DNA of 64,000 nucleotides from Acidobacteriota bacterium (GTDB lineage Bacteria > Acidobacteriota > JAAYUB01), in the NCBI GenBank assembly GCA_029565065.1, contig JAKQOW010000136.1, positions 56,897 through 120,896 on the forward strand. The letters run 5' to 3'. Below the pieces are notes generated by a model. That model was not told where the DNA came from and ran no database searches. It saw nothing but the letters and a program-made list of their open reading frames with translations. Within the stretch, counting starts at the first letter, position 1; each line of letters begins with the position of its first letter. The translations under genes were made by a program, and so were the position numbers. Below are positions 8,584 through 17,471 of the stretch, piece by piece.

Positions 8584-9588
8584 ATGCGCAAGCCGGACGA
8601 GGGAATCAACCGCCGGGACTTCGTGAAGGGGTCCGTGGCGGGCCTGGCGGGTTGGCCGCTGCTGGGCTCCATGATGGGAACGGTCCGGGCCGACGCCCCC
8701 CGCGTCGCCCGGATCGCCCTCTGTAAAACCACCGACCGCCGGGCGGGCGTGGAGCAGGTCATGAAGCTGCTGGACTTCGAGCCGCCCCAAGGCCGGCGGG
8801 TGCTCGTCAAGCCCAACTTCAACACCGCTGATCCGGCGCCGGGCTCCACCCACAACGACACCTTGCTGACCGTCGTGCGAGAGCTGCGCCGCCGCGACGC
8901 CGGCGCCATCACCGTGGGCGACCGGTGCGGCCCGGCCAAGATGGCCGAGGTGCTCGAGCGGAAGGGGATCCCCGCCATGGCCCGCGACGAGCGGTTTGAT
9001 GTGATCGACTTCGAAGCGCTGCCCGAGGCCGACTGGCTACCCTTCCGGGCGCCGGGCCTGCACTGGGAGGACGGCTTCACCATCCCGCGGCCGGTTCGGG
9101 AGGCCGGCTACATCGTGACCACGCCCTGCCTCAAGACCCACCAGTACGGCGGTGTGTTCACTATGTCACTGAAGCTGGCGGTGGGCCTCACCCCGCGCGG
9201 CTTGATGCGGCAGCTCCACGGCAACAAGGAGCACATGCGCCGCATGATCGCCGAGATCAACCTGGCCTACGCGCCGAAACTCATCGTGCTCGACGGTGTG
9301 GAGTGTTTCGTCGACGGCGGCCCCATGGAAGGGAAGAGGGCCGAGGCCGGCGTGGTCCTGGCCGGCACCGACCGGGTGGCCGTCGACGCCGCGGGCCTGG
9401 CGGTGCTCCGCGAAGTGGGCGCCAACGACGCGATCATGGGCACGCCCGTCTTTCGGCAGGAGCAGATCGCCCGGGCGGTGGAACTGGGCCTGGGCGTGAG
9501 CCGGCCCGAGGCCATCGAGTTCGTCACCGGTGACGCCGAGAGCCGGCGGTACGCCGACAAGCTGAAGGCGATCCTGGCAGCGGGCTGA
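8584..9588 (+). CDS. Tat-exported DUF362 domain protein
   Basis: The 334-residue product opens with a twin-arginine signal (NRRDFVKGSVAG, residues 9-20), followed by a hydrophobic stretch ending near residue 37. The rest is a DUF362 domain with VLVKPNFN near residue 79 and the TPCLKTHQYGG segment around residue 180. DUF362 proteins often occur with iron-sulfur proteins, and Tat export implies folding (possibly with cofactor) in the cytoplasm, but no cluster-binding Cys motif is present. It lies 72 nt after the kinase-fold gene on the same strand, so it could belong to that transcript. The enzymatic role is unknown. Confidence 0.87.
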   Translation: MRKPDEGINRRDFVKGSVAGLAGWPLLGSMMGTVRADAPRVARIALCKTTDRRAGVEQVMKLLDFEPPQGRRVLVKPNFNTADPAPGSTHNDTLLTVVRELRRRDAGAITVGDRCGPAKMAEVLERKGIPAMARDERFDVIDFEALPEADWLPFRAPGLHWEDGFTIPRPVREAGYIVTTPCLKTHQYGGVFTMSLKLAVGLTPRGLMRQLHGNKEHMRRMIAEINLAYAPKLIVLDGVECFVDGGPMEGKRAEAGVVLAGTDRVAVDAAGLAVLREVGANDAIMGTPVFRQEQIARAVELGLGVSRPEAIEFVTGDAESRRYADKLKAILAAG

Positions 9589-9600
9589 TCCTGATTCAGT

Positions 9601-9629
9601 TTGCCTTCCGGCGTGAAAATCCCTATGAT
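9601..9629 (+). promoter_or_regulatory. sigma70-type promoter of the STAS/PP2C module
   Basis: TTGCCT (9601-9606), 17 bp and TATGAT (9624-9629). The transcript would start near 9636, leaving a leader of about 22 nt before the ATG at 9659. It separates the regulatory module from the upstream DUF362 gene. Confidence 0.65.
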
Positions 9630-9658
9630 CTGACTATCCCGGTATTCCGAGGTGGGCC

Positions 9659-9985
9659 ATGCAGGTGGTAGTCTCCAGCGTCGGCGGCAAATGGACGGTT
9701 CTCGCGCCTCAGAGCCGCGTGGACGCCCATACCGTTGACGATTTCGAAGCCGCCGTCCGGAAGGAGCTGGCGGCCGGTGCGCGGTGGCTGGCGGTGGACC
9801 TGGCCGGCGTCCCCTACATGAACAGCGCCGGGCTGCGCGTGCTGCTCATCGCGCTCAAGGCCGTCCGGCCGCTCGATGGCGGCGTGATGCTGGCGCGGCC
9901 CCAACCGCAGGTTCTGGAGATCCTCGAGATCTCCGGCTTCCTGAAGATGTTCGCCGTAGTCGCCGACCCCGCAGGATTGAGCTGA
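9659..9985 (+). CDS. STAS domain anti-sigma factor antagonist
   Basis: This 108-residue protein is a single STAS domain of the SpoIIAA/RsbV type. The phosphorylatable serine lies in the conserved YMNSAGLRVLL helix start (about residue 58). In partner switching the dephosphorylated antagonist sequesters an anti-sigma kinase; phosphorylation at this Ser releases it. The next gene, starting 1 nt after this stop codon, encodes both a PP2C phosphatase and an RsbW-like kinase domain. That makes it the probable cognate regulator that cycles the Ser. No sigma factor gene adjoins, so the output may not be a sigma factor. Confidence 0.9.
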   Translation: MQVVVSSVGGKWTVLAPQSRVDAHTVDDFEAAVRKELAAGARWLAVDLAGVPYMNSAGLRVLLIALKAVRPLDGGVMLARPQPQVLEILEISGFLKMFAVVADPAGLS

Positions 9986-9986
9986 C

Positions 9987-12356
9987 ATGAGCATCAAGGC
10001 CCGCCTCCTGCTGGTCCTGATTCCCGCCATCCTGGTCCTGTTCGGCGCCCTGCTGCTGCTGAGCTTCCGCCAGAGCGAGCACACCGTTCTGACCCAGATC
10101 AACCGGGAATCGTACGAGCTGGCCCATGCCCACGCGCGGGAGTTCGATATCCTGTTCGAATCGTCCCGGCAGGTGGCCGAGGGAATCGCCACGTCGGTGG
10201 GCAGCATGGAGACGCTGACCCCCGAGGCCGTCGATCTCCTGCTTCAGGGCACGTTCTCGCGGAATCCGGGCATCTACGGCAGCACGATCTCCTTCGTCCC
10301 GGACAAGACGCCGCTGGGGCGCTACGCCCCCTATTACTGCCGCGTTCCCGGCGGCGACCTGAAATTCCAGTCGCTGGCCGATCCCGCTTACGACTACACG
10401 GGCTGGGACTGGTATCGGCAGCCGCTGGCCGACGGGCGGGGGCACTGGACCGAGCCGTACCTGGACACCGGCGGCGGCGACATCCTGATGACCACCTACG
10501 CCTACCCCGTCTGGCGCAAGGGCGAGCTGGTGGGCGTGGCCACGGTGGACATCGCCCTGGCCGAGCTGGTGGACCGGCTGGAGCGGTTCGCCGCGCGGCG
10601 CGGCGGTCAGGCCTTCATGGTGACGGAGGCGGGCCGGCTCATCGGCCGGAGCCGCCAAGTCTCCGGCCAGATGATGTCGAACGAGAGCTTTTGGGACATC
10701 GCCGAGCGGTCTCCGGACCCGCACCTCAAGGAGCTGGTCCGGCTGCTGCGGGATCCGGCGCCCAACTTCGTGGACATGACCGACCCGTACACGCGCAAGC
10801 CGTCGCTGGTCATCGACGCCCGGATCGAATCCATCGGCTGGACCCTGGCCATCATCGCGCCGCGCGACGTCGTGCTGCAGCCCCTGATCCAGTTGAAGAA
10901 CACCGTGATCCCCATCGCCGTCATCATCGTGGGGCTGATCGTGGTGCTGCTGCTGGCGGTGTCCGATTCGGTCACCAAGCCGCTGGCCCGGTTCCTCGGT
11001 CAGACCGACAGTTACTCCCAGGGTAACTATGCCGACCGGCTGGCCGAAGACAAGGGTCCCCGGGAGATCCGCCGCCTCGCGGGCTCCTTCAACCGCCTCG
11101 GCCAGGCCATCCTGGACCAGATCGAAAACGTCAAGACCAGCACCGCCCAGAAGGAGCGGTACCACCAGGAGCTGATGATCGCCGCCGACATCCAGCGCAG
11201 CATCCTGCCCCGGCAGTTCCCGCCGTTCCCGGAGCTCCAGGACCGCCTCGACGTCTACGGCTACTACCGGCCGGCCCGGGAGGTGGGCGGCGACTACTTC
11301 GACTTCCTGCGCCTCCCCGGCGGCGCGGTGGGGATCGTCGTGGCCGACGTGTCCGGCAAGGGCGCCCCGGCCGCCTTCTTCATGGCCATGGCCCGGCTGC
11401 TCGTGCGGGCCATGGCCGGGCGCGGTTACTCGCCGGCGGAGATCGCGCGGCGGGCCAACCATCTGCTGTTCGAGGACAACGAAGCGGGCCTGTTCGTGAC
11501 CCTGCTCTACGCCGAGTATTATCCGGACACCGGCCGGACGCGGCTGGTCAGCGCCGGGCACAATCCGCCGGTGCTCCGCCGCGCCGACGGCCGGACCGAG
11601 GAGGTCCGGCCCAACCCGGGGATCCCGCTGGGTGTGATGCCGGGCGCGCACTACGAGGTCACGGAGCTCGTGCTGGCGCCGGGCGACGCCCTGGTCATGT
11701 ACACCGACGGCGTGACCGACATCCAGGATGCGCGGGAGGAGGAGTACGGCATGACCCGGCTCTGCGACGCGGCCGGCGCCGCGCCGGCGGCGGCCGCCCG
11801 GGAGATGGCGGACGCCATCGTGGCGGCGGTATCGGTGTTCGCCGGCGATCAGCCCCAGCCCGACGACATCACCCTGGTGACCCTCATCCGGCGGGACGGG
11901 GCGGTTGCGGCCGCCGGTCCGGCCGGCCGGCCTGAGGAGATGATCCAGATGGTGCTCCCCGCCCGCACCGGCGTGCTGGAGCGGGTGGCCCTGATGACCG
12001 AGTCGGTGGCCCGGGAGGCGGGCTTCACCCGCAGCGAGGCGGAGCGGATCGTCCTGGCCGTGGACGAGGTGGTCTCCAACGTGATCGAACACGCTTACGG
12101 ACCGGGGAGTGCGGAGACGTTCGAGCTGCGGCTCGGCACCGCCGGCGACGCGCTGCGGATCGTCATCGCCGACTACGGCCAGCCGTTCGATTTTGAGGCG
12201 GCCAGCCGCAAGTACGACGGCCAGGCCACGCCGGACCAGCCGGTGGGAGGCATCGGCCTGTTCCTCGTCCGCGAGGTGATGGATGAGGTCCGCTACGAAC
12301 CCGACACCGTGGACGGCAACCGTGTGACCCTGGTCAAGCGCCGGAAGCACGACTAG
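9987..12356 (+). CDS. Membrane sensor with Cache, HAMP, SpoIIE/PP2C phosphatase and RsbW-like HATPase domains
   Basis: The domain order over 789 residues is as follows. TM1 spans about residues 7-25. A periplasmic double-Cache-like sensor (40-295) includes the YDYTGWDWYRQPL segment. TM2 spans about 305-328, with HAMP at 330-385. The PP2C/SpoIIE phosphatase (405-635) has GGDYFDF, VVADVSGKG, MYTDGVTD and PQPDDITLV, giving the metal-binding Asp residues. A GHKL ATPase (655-785) has LAVDEVVSNVIEH, IADYGQPFDF and GGIGLFLVREVMD. Having the phosphatase and the anti-sigma kinase-type domain in one chain next to a STAS antagonist suggests a self-contained ligand-controlled partner switch. The sensed small molecule is unknown. 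Confidence 0.9.
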   Translation: MSIKARLLLVLIPAILVLFGALLLLSFRQSEHTVLTQINRESYELAHAHAREFDILFESSRQVAEGIATSVGSMETLTPEAVDLLLQGTFSRNPGIYGSTISFVPDKTPLGRYAPYYCRVPGGDLKFQSLADPAYDYTGWDWYRQPLADGRGHWTEPYLDTGGGDILMTTYAYPVWRKGELVGVATVDIALAELVDRLERFAARRGGQAFMVTEAGRLIGRSRQVSGQMMSNESFWDIAERSPDPHLKELVRLLRDPAPNFVDMTDPYTRKPSLVIDARIESIGWTLAIIAPRDVVLQPLIQLKNTVIPIAVIIVGLIVVLLLAVSDSVTKPLARFLGQTDSYSQGNYADRLAEDKGPREIRRLAGSFNRLGQAILDQIENVKTSTAQKERYHQELMIAADIQRSILPRQFPPFPELQDRLDVYGYYRPAREVGGDYFDFLRLPGGAVGIVVADVSGKGAPAAFFMAMARLLVRAMAGRGYSPAEIARRANHLLFEDNEAGLFVTLLYAEYYPDTGRTRLVSAGHNPPVLRRADGRTEEVRPNPGIPLGVMPGAHYEVTELVLAPGDALVMYTDGVTDIQDAREEEYGMTRLCDAAGAAPAAAAREMADAIVAAVSVFAGDQPQPDDITLVTLIRRDGAVAAAGPAGRPEEMIQMVLPARTGVLERVALMTESVAREAGFTRSEAERIVLAVDEVVSNVIEHAYGPGSAETFELRLGTAGDALRIVIADYGQPFDFEAASRKYDGQATPDQPVGGIGLFLVREVMDEVRYEPDTVDGNRVTLVKRRKHD

Positions 12357-12934
12357 GGACGCCGCCCGCGACCGGGGACGGCCGTCAGACGTCCCGGACG
12401 GGGGTGTTCACCGCAAAGCCACAAAGATCACAAAGGGTTCGTTCCATCTGTAATTGGTCGTTTTTCATTCGTCAGTTTTCATTTCCTGGTTATTGATCCT
12501 TGTTTAATTGTGATTGGCTGTTTGGGATCCTGTAACGGCTTGCCGGTCCCACTCGCGCTCCGATCCCGCTCTTCAATTACGAAGCCGTACGGAGGACCTG
12601 CGCAGCAGGTCCAGAATGGGTAGCCCCGTGTGCAACCCGGGGTTCGGCCGCGGTCAAGTAGCGCCTGCCGCAGCGCAGTAGCGCCCGTCCGCCGGACGGG
12701 CGCCGTGAAACTCGGCAGAAGATGGCGGGTTTCGATAGGTCGTCACCGCGACGCGAGTCGGCGCCGTGGGCGAATCGCTCAACCGTGCCGAGAGAGCGGG
12801 CCGCGCCCGGCGGGCGCGGCCTACGACCGTCCGAAGTCCGATGTCCGCATGGCGGGAACGAGTCTCGATTACGATCACGATTACGATGACGATTACGAAT
12901 TACGAGCACGAACCACTGGACCGGGAACGAGCCT
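12357..12934. repeat. Gene-free spacer of repeats and hairpins between converging genes
   Basis: No supportable gene is present. From left to right the spacer holds several elements. A CACCGCAAAGCCACAAAG-type repeat lies at about 12408-12436. An AT-richer degenerate stretch at 12440-12530 shares words such as GATTGGCT-TTTGG with 20867-20965. A hairpin cluster follows (separate entry). A (GATTAC/GATGAC)n simple repeat lies at about 12865-12905, and CCTCTAGCCTCGAG direct repeats at about 12930-12957 run into the 3' end of the czcA-like gene. Confidence 0.6.
12594..12821. repeat. Cluster of short hairpins with different stems
   Basis: Four perfect inverted repeats are visible. GGACCTGC (12594-12601) pairs with 12605-12612. 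CCCCG (12624-12628) pairs with 12638-12642. GCGCCCGTCC (12681-12690) pairs with 12694-12703. GGCCGCGCCCG (12799-12809) pairs with 12811-12821. Stems differ while framing bases such as TAGC recur, like similar clusters near 46,000 and 54,500. Confidence 0.6.
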
Positions 12935-15900
12935 CTAGCCTCGAGCCTCTAGCCTCGCGTCCCGGTGCCACAACCGATACAGCGCCGGCAGCACGAGCAG
13001 GGTGAGCGCGGTGGACGACAGGATCCCGCCGATCACCACCGTGGCCAGCGGCCGCTGGACCTCGGCGCCGGTGCCCGTGGCCACCGCCATGGGCACGAAG
13101 CCCAGGGCGGCCACGAGCGCGGTCATGAGCACCGGCCGCAGCCGCGTGAGCGCCCCCTCGCGGATCGCCGCCGCGAGCTCCATTCCTTCCCGGCGCAGCT
13201 GGTTGATGTGGGTCACCATCACCAGGCCGTTGAGCACCGCCACGCCCGACAGGGCGATGAAGCCCACCGCCGCCGAGATGGAGAAGGGGATACCCCGGAG
13301 CCACAGGGCCAGCACGCCGCCCGTGAGCGCTAGCGGCACGCCCGTGAAGACCATGGTTGCGTCGCGCGCGGACCCGAACGTGGCGAAGAGCATCAGGAAG
13401 ATCAGCAGGAAGCAGGCCGGTACCACCAGTAGCAGCCGGTCCCGCGCCGCCAGCAGATTCTGGTACTGCCCGCCCCACTCGATCCAGGTGCCGGGCGCCG
13501 GGCGTACCTCCCGGTGGACGCGGTCGCGGACCTCGGCCACGAACGACCCGAGGTCGCGGCCGCGGACGTTGGCCTGGACCGTCGCCCGGCGCTTGCCGTT
13601 TTCCCGGTTCACCTGGCCGGGGCCCGAGGCGGCTTCGATTCGGGCCACCGCTTCCAGCGGGACCGAACTCCGGAAAGCCGTCGGCGCGCCCGCTCCGCCG
13701 CCTTCGCCGGACGGCAGGGGCACCGGCAACCGGCGGATGGCCGCCACGTCAGCGCGCAGCGCCTCGGGCAGCCGGACCACGATGGGGAACCGCCGGTCGC
13801 CCTGGTAGAGCTCGCCCGCCTCGCGGCCGCCGATGGCGGTGGCCACCAGGTCCTGGACATCGGCCACGTTCAGCCCGTACCGGGCGGCCGTGGCCCGGTC
13901 CACGGCGATGTTCAGGGTAGGGGAGCCCTCGTGCTGCGACATCCGGGCATCGGCGGCGCCGGGCACGGACTGGACGACCTGCAGGATCCGCCGGGCGATC
14001 TCCTCCAGCGTCTCGAAGTCGTCCCCGAACACCTTCACCGCCAGGTCACCGCGCACGCCGGCCACCAGCTCGTTCATGCGCAGCTCGATGGGCTGGCTGA
14101 ACTCGTACAGGTTGCCCGGCACTGGCTCCACCGCCGCCTGGATCTTCGCGATCAGGCCGGCTTTCGAGAGGCCGGGGTTCGGCCAGGCGGCGCGGGACTT
14201 GAGGATGATGTAGCCGTCGGAGAAATTCGGCGGCATCGGGTCGAAGGCGACCTCGGCGGTGCCCGTCTTCGAGTACATGAGCTCCACCTCGGGCAGGCGG
14301 GCGACCGCCCGTTCCACCTGGGCCTGCAGCGCCATCGATTGATCCAGGGCGATGCTTGGCACCCGGATGGATTGGAGGCTCAGGTTCCCCTCGTCGAGCT
14401 GGGGGACGAACTCCTGCCCCAGCACGGCGAACAGCAGCACCGCGGCGGCGAACACGGCTGCGGCGGCGCCCACCACAGCCCAGCGCCCGCGGATCGCCAG
14501 GTCCAGCAGCGGCGCGTAGGCGCGCTTGAGGACGGCCATCAGGCGGTTTTCAGTCTCCCGCACGGGGCCGCGCACCACCAGGGCCACGAGGGCCGGCACA
14601 GCGGTGAGCGATAGGATAAACGCCGCGGTGAGGGCGAAGATCACCGTCAGGGCCATGGGGTGGAACATTTTTCCTTCGACGCCGGCCAGGGCCAGAATGG
14701 GGACGTAGACCAGAATGATGATCGCCTCGCCGAAGGCGGTGGCCGCGCGCACCTCGCGGCAGGCGGCGCCCGTCACCGCCAGCCGCTCCGGCGTTGTCAG
14801 CGGCCGCCCCAGTTCGCGCTGCCGCTCGCCGAGACGGCGCAGGCAGTTCTCCACGATGATCACGGCGCCGTCCACAATGAGGCCGAAATCGATGGCGCCC
14901 AGGCTCATGAGATTGGCGCTGAGCCCGGCGCGATCCATGCCGATGGCGGTGAACAGCATGGAACAGGGGATGGCCATGGTGGTGAGGATGGCTGCGCGCA
15001 GGTTGCCGAGCATCAGGAGGAGCACGGCGATCACCAGCACCGCACCCAAAAGCAGATTCTCCCGCACGGTGGCGATGGTCTTGTCCACGAGCTCGGTGCG
15101 CACCAGCACCGGGCGCAGGCGGATGCCCGGCGGCAGGCTGTCCCGGATCTCCGCCACACGGGCGGCGACCGCCTCGGTGACCGTTCGGGGATTGGCGCCG
15201 AGAAGCATGAGCACCGTGCCCACGACGACCTCGCCGCCGTTCTCGCTGGCGGCGCCGAGGCGCAACTCGCGGCCCGCCCCGATGGCGGCCACGTCGTGCA
15301 GGTGGACCGGCGTGCCGCCGCGGGCGGCGACGACGATGTAACCGATCTCCTCCGGTCGGGTGACCCGCCCCTCGGAGCGCACGACGTACGACTCGCCCCC
15401 CTGGTCGATGGTGCCGGCGCCCACGCTGGCATTGTTCCGCTCGAGGGCGGCCAGGATCTCGGGGAGGGTGACGCCGTAGGCGACGAGGCGCGCCGGGTCG
15501 GGCTGGACCAGGAACTGCCGCTCGAAGCCGCCGATGGTGTCCACGCCCGCCACGCCGGGCACGGTGCGCAGCTGCGGGCTCACCACCCACTCCTGGACGG
15601 TGCGGAGATAGGCGAGTTGGTCCCGCTCGTCCGCCAGCCGCTCTCCCTCGGGAGTCCGGTACGTGCCGTCGGACTGCCAACCCGAGCCGGCCGGTTCGCC
15701 GGGTTCCGCCGGTGCGGCGGAGCGCTCGTATTCGATGATGTAGACGTAGATCTCCCCCAGGCCGGTGGTGACGGGACCGAGGCGGGGCTCGGCCTCGGCG
15801 GGGATCTGCTGGCGGGCTTCCGCCAGCCGCTCCAGCACCTGCTGGCGGGCGAAGTAGATGTCGATATCATCGCCGAAGACCGCCTCCACCTGGCAGAAGC

Positions 15901-16165
15901 CGTTGCGCGAGAGCGACCGGGTGGCGGTCAGCCCCGGGATGCCTGCCAGGGCGGTCTCCAGGGGGAAGGCGATCTGCTTCTCCATCTCGGTTGGACCGAG
16001 CGCGGGGTACACCGTGGTGATCTGGACGATCCGGCTGCTGATGTCGGGCACTGCGTCGATGGGCAGGCGGAGCAGGGCGAAGGCGCCGTAGGCGGCCCCC
16101 AGCCCGGTGAGCACCAGCACCAGCCAGCGGTGGCGGATACTGAAATCGATGATCCGGTTCAACAT
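12935..16165 (-). CDS. czcA: CzcA/CusA-family heavy-metal RND efflux pump
   Basis: This 1076-residue inner-membrane pump has the HME-RND layout: 12 membrane helices and two large periplasmic loops. The TM4 proton-relay motif lies in AIDFGLIVDGAVIIVEN, with D426, D432 and E439 at the 6- and 7-residue spacing of CzcA. The final helices carry GFIALSGVAVLNGLVMV. It forms a tripartite complex with the adaptor and the outer-membrane channel encoded just upstream on this strand. The DFG...D...E triad is characteristic of divalent-cation exporters (Co/Zn/Cd) rather than the Cu/Ag subgroup, but the metal is not certain. The C-terminus (RDARLEARG) runs into a GAGGCTAGAGG repeat that supplies its TAG stop. 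Confidence 0.93.
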   Translation of the reverse strand: MLNRIIDFSIRHRWLVLVLTGLGAAYGAFALLRLPIDAVPDISSRIVQITTVYPALGPTEMEKQIAFPLETALAGIPGLTATRSLSRNGFCQVEAVFGDDIDIYFARQQVLERLAEARQQIPAEAEPRLGPVTTGLGEIYVYIIEYERSAAPAEPGEPAGSGWQSDGTYRTPEGERLADERDQLAYLRTVQEWVVSPQLRTVPGVAGVDTIGGFERQFLVQPDPARLVAYGVTLPEILAALERNNASVGAGTIDQGGESYVVRSEGRVTRPEEIGYIVVAARGGTPVHLHDVAAIGAGRELRLGAASENGGEVVVGTVLMLLGANPRTVTEAVAARVAEIRDSLPPGIRLRPVLVRTELVDKTIATVRENLLLGAVLVIAVLLLMLGNLRAAILTTMAIPCSMLFTAIGMDRAGLSANLMSLGAIDFGLIVDGAVIIVENCLRRLGERQRELGRPLTTPERLAVTGAACREVRAATAFGEAIIILVYVPILALAGVEGKMFHPMALTVIFALTAAFILSLTAVPALVALVVRGPVRETENRLMAVLKRAYAPLLDLAIRGRWAVVGAAAAVFAAAVLLFAVLGQEFVPQLDEGNLSLQSIRVPSIALDQSMALQAQVERAVARLPEVELMYSKTGTAEVAFDPMPPNFSDGYIILKSRAAWPNPGLSKAGLIAKIQAAVEPVPGNLYEFSQPIELRMNELVAGVRGDLAVKVFGDDFETLEEIARRILQVVQSVPGAADARMSQHEGSPTLNIAVDRATAARYGLNVADVQDLVATAIGGREAGELYQGDRRFPIVVRLPEALRADVAAIRRLPVPLPSGEGGGAGAPTAFRSSVPLEAVARIEAASGPGQVNRENGKRRATVQANVRGRDLGSFVAEVRDRVHREVRPAPGTWIEWGGQYQNLLAARDRLLLVVPACFLLIFLMLFATFGSARDATMVFTGVPLALTGGVLALWLRGIPFSISAAVGFIALSGVAVLNGLVMVTHINQLRREGMELAAAIREGALTRLRPVLMTALVAALGFVPMAVATGTGAEVQRPLATVVIGGILSSTALTLLVLPALYRLWHRDARLEARG

Positions 16166-16214
16166 GTCTGCACTCCTCCCGAGGCCGGCCGGGCCGGTCT
16201 CCGCTAGTCCCGCG

Positions 16215-17471
16215 TCAATGACCCGAGCAGGTCTTGCCTTCCATCAGCGCCTTCTCGTACTGGGCTTTGAGGACGAACGCGCCCGCCACCACCACCCGGT
16301 CGCCGGTCTGCAAGCCGGCGGCGATGGGCACGAGCCCGCCGGTCGCCGGTCCGGGTTGGATAAACCGGGGCCGGAACGCGCCCGGCTCGCCGGCCAGCTC
16401 CAGGAAGACGGCCGGCTGGTTGTCCACGGATTGGACTGCGTCGGCGGGCACGGCCAGCCGGGAGGCGGAGCCTCCCGCCGGGGTGAAGCGCACCTCCACG
16501 AACATGCCGGCCTTGAGGGGGAGCCCGCCGCCGCCCACCTCGAGGCGGACGGGCACAGTGCGCGTGGCCGGATCCACCGCGGGCGGAATGAAGGTCACCG
16601 TGCCGTCCACGGTGGCGCCGCCGAGCGCCGGGGCGGTGATCGTCGCCGCCTGGCCGGTTCTGAAATGCTGGATTTCGGATTCCGGAACGTCGGCCAGTAC
16701 CCAGAGGGTGCGGATGTCCGCGAGCAGGAACACCGCCTCCCGCTCCGGCCCCACCACCTCGCCCAGGGTGGCGTGGCGCTCCACCACCTGGCCGGCGATG
16801 GGTGCCCGGACGGCATAAGCCGGTTCGATCCGGGCGGTCCGGGCGAGCCGCTCGATATCGGTCGGCGCCATGCCCCACAGGCGAAGCTGGTCGGCGGCGG
16901 CGCGCTCCACGGCTTCGGCCGCCTGGAGGTCGGCCTCGGCCTTCCGGCGGTCACCGTCGCGGCGCTGGTATTCGCCCACTGAAATCCCCTTCTCCGCCAG
17001 GAGGCGCTCGGCCCGCTCGGCGGCGGTGCGGGAGACCTCCAGGGCGGTGCGGGCCGACTGCACCTGGGTGCGGCGCTGGAGGTATTCGCTCTGGGCCTGG
17101 CCCAGGGCGACGCTGTCCACCACCAGCAGCACGTCGCCGCGGGCGACGGAGTCGCCGAGGCGCGCCCGCACCTCGGCCACCCGGCCGGAGACGGGGACGC
17201 TGACGTGAGCCATTCGCTCGGTGTCGAAGGTGACCCGGCCGGGGTAGGCGACAGCGGAGTCCAAATCCTGCGGCCGGGCCGCCTCCACCCGGACGCCGTT
17301 GGCCCGCATCGCTTCCGGAGTCAGGTGCAGGGGTTCGTCTTCCCCTTCGTGGTCATGGTGCGTCTCCGCCGGAGGGCCGGCCGGTGACGTGCCACCGCAA
17401 CCGGCGGCGGCCAGTCCGGCGGCCGCGGTGAGCAAAAGCAGGAAGAATCGGAATAATGTATCTCTAATCAT
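16215..17471 (-). CDS. czcB: RND periplasmic adaptor (membrane fusion) lipoprotein, CzcB-like
   Basis: This 418-residue membrane-fusion protein has a lipoprotein signal (LAAAGC, Cys near 24) and a His/Asp/Glu-rich segment HHDHEGEDE right after it, likely to bind metal. It then has the barrel-sandwich/lipoyl halves (around VPVSGRVAEVRARLGDSV and APIAGQVVERHATLGEVV), an alpha-helical hairpin of about 75 residues, and beta-barrel and membrane-proximal domains. Its ATG overlaps the stop of the upstream channel gene by 4 nt, and 49 nt separate it from czcA, so the three form one operon. The acidic His-rich N-terminus supports a divalent metal substrate. Confidence 0.92.
   Translation of the reverse strand: MIRDTLFRFFLLLLTAAAGLAAAGCGGTSPAGPPAETHHDHEGEDEPLHLTPEAMRANGVRVEAARPQDLDSAVAYPGRVTFDTERMAHVSVPVSGRVAEVRARLGDSVARGDVLLVVDSVALGQAQSEYLQRRTQVQSARTALEVSRTAAERAERLLAEKGISVGEYQRRDGDRRKAEADLQAAEAVERAAADQLRLWGMAPTDIERLARTARIEPAYAVRAPIAGQVVERHATLGEVVGPEREAVFLLADIRTLWVLADVPESEIQHFRTGQAATITAPALGGATVDGTVTFIPPAVDPATRTVPVRLEVGGGGLPLKAGMFVEVRFTPAGGSASRLAVPADAVQSVDNQPAVFLELAGEPGAFRPRFIQPGPATGGLVPIAAGLQTGDRVVVAGAFVLKAQYEKALMEGKTCSGH

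Noticed and set aside
6268..8853. Long open frame on the minus strand opposite the kinase-fold gene (similar ones opposite recC at 54527-56809, hppA at 28933-30759 and the PP2C gene at 9855-12350)
   Set aside because: These frames are by-products of GC-rich codon bias: low-complexity His/Arg/Gly/Pro-rich products without domains, fully opposite well-supported genes.
12577..12909. Short frames on both strands in the spacer before czcA
   Set aside because: They run through hairpins and simple repeats, have no ribosome-binding site and no protein-like composition.
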